Positions 61,551-64,000 of a stretch of 64,000 nucleotides of DNA are shown here, piece after piece. Source of the DNA: Microbacterium abyssi (lineage in GTDB: Bacteria > Actinomycetota > Actinomycetes > Actinomycetales > Microbacteriaceae). The position numbers and the translations under genes were made by a program. Every line of letters starts with the position of its first letter. The stretch's first letter is position 1. Below the pieces are notes generated by a model that was not told the origin of the DNA, searched no databases, and saw only the letters and a program-made list of their open reading frames with translations. Where the stretch lies: the NCBI RefSeq assembly GCF_015277895.1, contig NZ_CP063815.1:1054001-1118000 (forward strand), written 5' to 3'.

Positions 61551-62276
61551 TCACATCGTCCCGAGCACGCCGTCGAGTGCCTTCCCGAGCTGGAGGACGG
61601 CGACGACGAGAAGCAACCCGGCACTGAGCATGCCGTTGTTGCGCACGACCCAAGCCCTCAGACGATCCAGCAGGGGGTCCGCCTTCTCGCCCCGGATCAG
61701 TACGACGGAGACCGGCACGGCGACCGGCGCGGCAGCCGCCACGATGAACCCCGCGATCAGCCAGACTCTCTGCACCGAAGGCAGCGAGGAAAGTGCGATC
61801 TCGAGCGCCGCGGCGATGACCAGCGAGATGTTCAGCGGGTTGAGCAGGAAGATCCCGCCCCCGACGACGAGCGCACGCGTCGGCGTGAACTGGGTGGCGG
61901 ATCGCAGGATGCCGGGCAGCTGCGGCGTCGCGGCGGCGATCTCGTCCGGCGTGCGTGCGGCGGCGATCCGCGTGAGCACAGTCCTCGCCCGACGATAGGT
62001 CAGCACCGCACCGGTGCCGAGACCGATCGCGAGGAGCAGATGCAGGAGCCGCACCCACAGTGCCGGTTCCCTGGGCTCGCCGACCGCCGACACCACGAAG
62101 ATCACGTACCAGAACAGGAACGACACGATGACTGCGATCGTCCACCCCGTGAGGTATGCCAGGCCGGTGCGACGGGAGTCCTTCGAGAGGAGCACCCCGA
62201 GGAGGGCCATGACGGCGAGTGGACTCGCGATCACCCCGAGAGCGATCGGGACGAGCTCCCACAGCACGGTCCTCAC
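61551..62276 (-). CDS. GAP-family (Sap) membrane protein, copy 2
   Basis: A 241-residue LysE-like protein with six helices. LVPIALGVIASPLAVMALLGVLLSK is at the N-terminus and GIFLLNPLNISLVIAAALEIA in the second half, aligned with copy 1. It has a longer middle loop (RTPDEIAAATPQLPG). The GTG start overlaps the stop of the upstream membrane protein gene (GTGA). Confidence 0.83.
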   Translation of the reverse strand: MRTVLWELVPIALGVIASPLAVMALLGVLLSKDSRRTGLAYLTGWTIAVIVSFLFWYVIFVVSAVGEPREPALWVRLLHLLLAIGLGTGAVLTYRRARTVLTRIAAARTPDEIAAATPQLPGILRSATQFTPTRALVVGGGIFLLNPLNISLVIAAALEIALSSLPSVQRVWLIAGFIVAAAAPVAVPVSVVLIRGEKADPLLDRLRAWVVRNNGMLSAGLLLVVAVLQLGKALDGVLGTM

Positions 62277-63598
62277 CCCTGGTCATCGGGGGCCTCGGCG
62301 ACCGGGGACGGCGCCGGGCGACGGACGATCTCTACGATCAGGAACACCACGACGGCGGCGATGATCACGCCGATGACGCCGCCCAGCGTCGGCGGGCGAT
62401 TCGTGAAGATCAGCAGAGCGGCGCCGATCGCCACCGCGGCGAGGATGGCGGATCGCCATCGTTCGACGAGCTCGCCGAAGCGGCCGGTGGTGAGACCTCG
62501 ACGCTCGCCGGCGGCTCTGGTGGCGTCTGCTCCCTGTCTGGCGGCATCCCGCAGCGCACGCGCGGGGCGTGTCGAACCGGCCAGCCACGATCCGATGGCG
62601 ATGAGCGCGCCGAGTACGGCAAGGGCGACGGCCGTCGACTGCAGAAGGACGGTGAGTTGCGCGAACAGCGCCGCCGCCGCGGCGGCCGGCATGACGGCGG
62701 GGCTGACGGCGCCGATGAAGAACGACTGCCCGATTCCGATGCCGGCGGCGAACAGCGCGAACAGCAGTGCGAACAGCGCGGCGGTCCACGCCAGCGCATG
62801 CACGGGGCGTCGCGCGACGCTCACCCCCGCGACGAGCAGGAGAAGAACGACCCAGGGCAGCCAGTACCCGGCCGCGACCGCCGTCGTGTACACGGTGCGC
62901 ACGAGTACGAGCGCGTCCGCCTGCAGGATCGGGATCTCTCTGTCGATCTCCGGGATCAGATCGGCGATCGCGATGCCCCGGTCGGACAGCTCCTCCTTGA
63001 CCCTGACGGCCAGGACGCCCAGCTGCAGAGAGAGGGTGCCGTCCTCGGCGAGCTGCAGCGCCGCATTCGGGTCGCCCTGGATGAGCGCGACCGCGCGTTC
63101 GTGAGTCCGTCGAAGGGATCGCTCCCATATCTCGGCGAACGCAGGTGAGTCGACGATCTGGTCGACGACATCGCCGATCAGCGTCTGCACGCCCTGCGCG
63201 GCGGGACCCTCCAGCAGCCCGAGCGCGGCATCCGCCCGCGGTGGAAGGCCGAGTTCGCGCACCCCGTCGAACACCTCGCCGACGAGCTGCGGCACGTCGA
63301 TCTGGGTGGTGATCGCGGTCGTGACCTCGTCGGCGACGAAGGCCTGCACCTCTGGACTCTCCGCCAGCGGCGCGAACGTCGAGACGAACTGATCGGTGTC
63401 CACGAGCTGAAGCCGTGCCCAGGTGCCGAGTGCCGCGACCGGCGCCAGCAGCAGCCCGACGGCGATCAGAACGACGGCGAGAGCCGTGCGTGCCCGGCCG
63501 CGACCTGAAACGGGCTCGACCGGAGCGCCCATGCGCAGCCGCTCGTTCTCCTGCTCGAGATCGGCGACTCGACGTCGCAGTTCGTCAGCTTCGCTCAT
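62273..63598 (-). CDS. Conserved actinobacterial membrane protein with coiled-coil start
   Basis: A 441-residue protein. The first 22 residues form a short coiled coil (ELRRRVADLEQENERLR), followed by one helix (about 35-58). A soluble extracytoplasmic domain (about 60-235) with TDQFVSTFAPLAESPEVQAFVADEV comes next. Four or five helices (about 240-345) and a final pair (about 385-425) follow. I recognise the architecture but know no function. It is the first gene of a unit with GAP copy 2 and the DUF998 gene. Confidence 0.8.
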   Translation of the reverse strand: MSEADELRRRVADLEQENERLRMGAPVEPVSGRGRARTALAVVLIAVGLLLAPVAALGTWARLQLVDTDQFVSTFAPLAESPEVQAFVADEVTTAITTQIDVPQLVGEVFDGVRELGLPPRADAALGLLEGPAAQGVQTLIGDVVDQIVDSPAFAEIWERSLRRTHERAVALIQGDPNAALQLAEDGTLSLQLGVLAVRVKEELSDRGIAIADLIPEIDREIPILQADALVLVRTVYTTAVAAGYWLPWVVLLLLVAGVSVARRPVHALAWTAALFALLFALFAAGIGIGQSFFIGAVSPAVMPAAAAAALFAQLTVLLQSTAVALAVLGALIAIGSWLAGSTRPARALRDAARQGADATRAAGERRGLTTGRFGELVERWRSAILAAVAIGAALLIFTNRPPTLGGVIGVIIAAVVVFLIVEIVRRPAPSPVAEAPDDQG

Positions 63599-63623
63599 GA
63601 TGCCCGCCCGCCCGCAGAACAGT

Positions 63624-63639
63624 GGTGTCGTGCGACACC
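63624..63639. promoter_or_regulatory. Inverted repeat overlapping a -10 hexamer
   Basis: GGTGTCG-TG-CGACACC, 7-bp perfect arms. On the minus strand it overlaps a TACGGT (63637-63642) about 38 nt before the start of the 441-residue membrane protein. It could be a repressor site for the three-gene unit. The regulator is unknown. Confidence 0.4.
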
Positions 63640-63667
63640 GTATGGGCGACGTGACCGTGCCGGGCTG

Positions 63668-63696
63668 CGCTGCTCACCCGACGCGGGTGAGCAGCG
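63668..63696 (-). terminator. Hairpin behind the carboxylase alpha-subunit gene
   Basis: A perfect 13-bp stem (CGCTGCTCACCCG / CGGGTGAGCAGCG) with a 3-nt ACG loop, 6 nt beyond the stop codon at 63703. There is no U-tract, which is usual in this group. Confidence 0.8.
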
Positions 63697-63702
63697 GGCG
63701 GG

Positions 63703-64000
63703 TCAGCTGATGGTCAGCAGCTGGTGACCGGCCGCGACAGTGCTCCCGGCATCCGCGTTGATGTTGCCGATGACGCCGTCCTTGTGCGCCTGCATCGGCT
63801 GCTCCATCTTCATCGCCTCGAGCACCACCACGAGGTCGCCCTTGACGACCTGCTGGCCCTCCTCGACGGCGATCTTGACGACGGTGGCCTGCATCGGCGA
63901 CTTCACGGCGTCGCCGGAGGCTCCGGCCGAGGCTGTGGTGGCGTGGCTGCGGCGCGACGGCGGGACGGCGGCGGGGCGGCCGGCTGTGCCGGCGGCGACC
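63703..64000 (-). CDS. accA: Acyl-CoA carboxylase alpha subunit, C-terminal biotin carrier part (partial)
   Basis: The last 99 residues of a biotin-dependent carboxylase (acetyl/propionyl-CoA type). After an Ala-rich linker comes the biotinyl domain with [16 protein letters not shown], the biotinylation site [10 protein letters not shown] (Lys of AMKM), and the closing [14 protein letters not shown]. The frame is open to the window edge, so the biotin carboxylase domain lies beyond base 64000. By gene order it corresponds to accA3 of mycobacteria. The ATG at 63906 is internal, not a start. Confidence 0.92.
   Translation of the reverse strand, partial: VAAGTAGRPAAVPPSRRSHATTASAGASGDAVKSPMQATVVKIAVEEGQQVVKGDLVVVLEAMKMEQPMQAHKDGVIGNINADAGSTVAAGHQLLTIS

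Noticed and set aside
63703..63906. Stand-alone biotin carrier protein of 67 residues
   Set aside because: The frame stays open to the window edge with a linker typical of a fused carboxylase alpha subunit.

Overview
The window is chromosomal DNA of a high-GC Gram-positive actinobacterium, most likely from the family Microbacteriaceae (Microbacterium or a close relative). The indications are very high GC, many GTG starts, many leaderless promoters (a TAnnnT hexamer 6-7 nt before the start codon), a four-gene succinate dehydrogenase operon, a GAP-family protein pair and an LPXTG surface protein. Coding density is very high: no stretch over about 170 bp lacks a gene, and I see no rRNA, tRNA, CRISPR array, insertion sequence or phage gene.

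Layout. 0-6 kb: trpS (cut by the window edge), exodeoxyribonuclease III, a BrkB/YihY membrane protein and sdhCDAB, all on the minus strand. 6-17 kb: manC, then a nucleoside salvage block on the plus strand: a BMP/PnrA-type lipoprotein, an ABC ATPase, two permeases, cdd, deoA, add and a PfkB-family sugar kinase. 16.6-20.6 kb, minus strand: an alpha/beta hydrolase with its own promoter, then a tightly overlapped trio of flavin monooxygenase, BASS-family symporter and NAD-dependent epimerase/dehydrogenase. 20.7-28.6 kb: a self-contained phosphotransferase locus (orphan IIB, HPr, enzyme I, mannitol IICB, IIA, mtlD), a divergent PRD/EIIA regulator and a second HPr. 28.6-33.3 kb: TauE/SafE permease, phosphohexomutase, purine nucleoside phosphorylase and an LpdA-type flavoprotein. 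As far as I remember the Mycobacterium tuberculosis map, trpS, brkB-like, sdh, cdd, deoA, add, pmmB, punA/deoD, lpdA and accA3 occur there in the same relative order, so this looks like an old actinobacterial backbone with insertions.

33.4-63.6 kb is an accessory, envelope-oriented stretch. It holds small SHOCT/PLDc_N and DUF6325-type proteins in two paralogous cassettes, a MalT-like LuxR regulator, a short MscS channel, three SulP anion transporters, a cytosolic arylsulfatase with an unusual C-S-S-T-R active site, its likely formylglycine-generating enzyme, a HAD hydrolase, two AI-2E-type permeases, two GAP-family proteins, a DUF998 protein, and one 2809-residue LPATG-anchored surface protein with nine DUF5979 repeats. 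The window ends in the biotin carrier end of an acyl-CoA carboxylase alpha subunit.

How the parts work together. The 7.5-16.6 kb block imports and degrades nucleosides; phosphorylase products feed the phosphohexomutase and purine phosphorylase at 29-32 kb. The 20.7-28.6 kb block carries a complete phosphorelay from PEP to mannitol, ending in fructose 6-phosphate. The SulP, sulfatase, FGE and HAD genes suggest release and movement of sulfate. This last link is inferred from gene neighbourhood.
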